The notes under the pieces are model-generated. The model had not been told where the DNA came from and made no database searches. It worked only from the letters and a program-made list of their open reading frames with translations. Below, in pieces: positions 49,904 through 49,905 of a stretch of 49,905 nt of DNA; within the stretch, counting starts at the first letter, position 1; every line of letters begins with the position of its first letter. Made by a program: the position numbers and the translations under genes. The stretch comes from Oscillospiraceae bacterium (GTDB lineage Bacteria > Bacillota > Clostridia > Oscillospirales > CAG-382). The stretch spans positions 1 to 49,905 of the forward strand of contig JAFLUP010000006.1 in NCBI GenBank assembly GCA_022508745.1, written 5' to 3'.

Positions 49904-49905
49904 TA

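Overview
The window is about 50 kb of chromosomal DNA from a spore-forming Clostridia-like Firmicute. Evidence: an alpha/beta SASP gene, spoVAC-AD-AE, and many consensus sigma-A promoters with 17-bp spacers. I see no CRISPR array, transposase, rRNA, recognisable tRNA or prophage core. Housekeeping content includes guaB, hpt, typA, mntP and a nine-gene minus-strand pyrimidine operon (pyrC-carA-carB-pyrK-pyrD-pyrF-pyrE-pyrB-pyrI). Parts most worth a second look: (1) a structured RNA with its own promoter and terminator (18089-18269), with a perfect 12-bp closing stem and mutually exclusive terminator/antiterminator pairings, just upstream of a zinc-ribbon membrane protein gene; (2) a Dlt-like surface acylation cassette, MBOAT / DHHW / DHHW lipoprotein / FkbH-HAD / ACP, with a palindrome inside its promoter; (3) a single 1057-aa ORF joining a complete P-type ATPase to a complete YihY/BrkB domain; (4) a VTC / DUF4956 / Cthe_2159-like operon with overlapping genes; (5) abutting divergent promoters, tandem promoters and unexplained palindromic repeats at both window edges. 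All calls come from reading the sequence and recalled family motifs; no database search was run.
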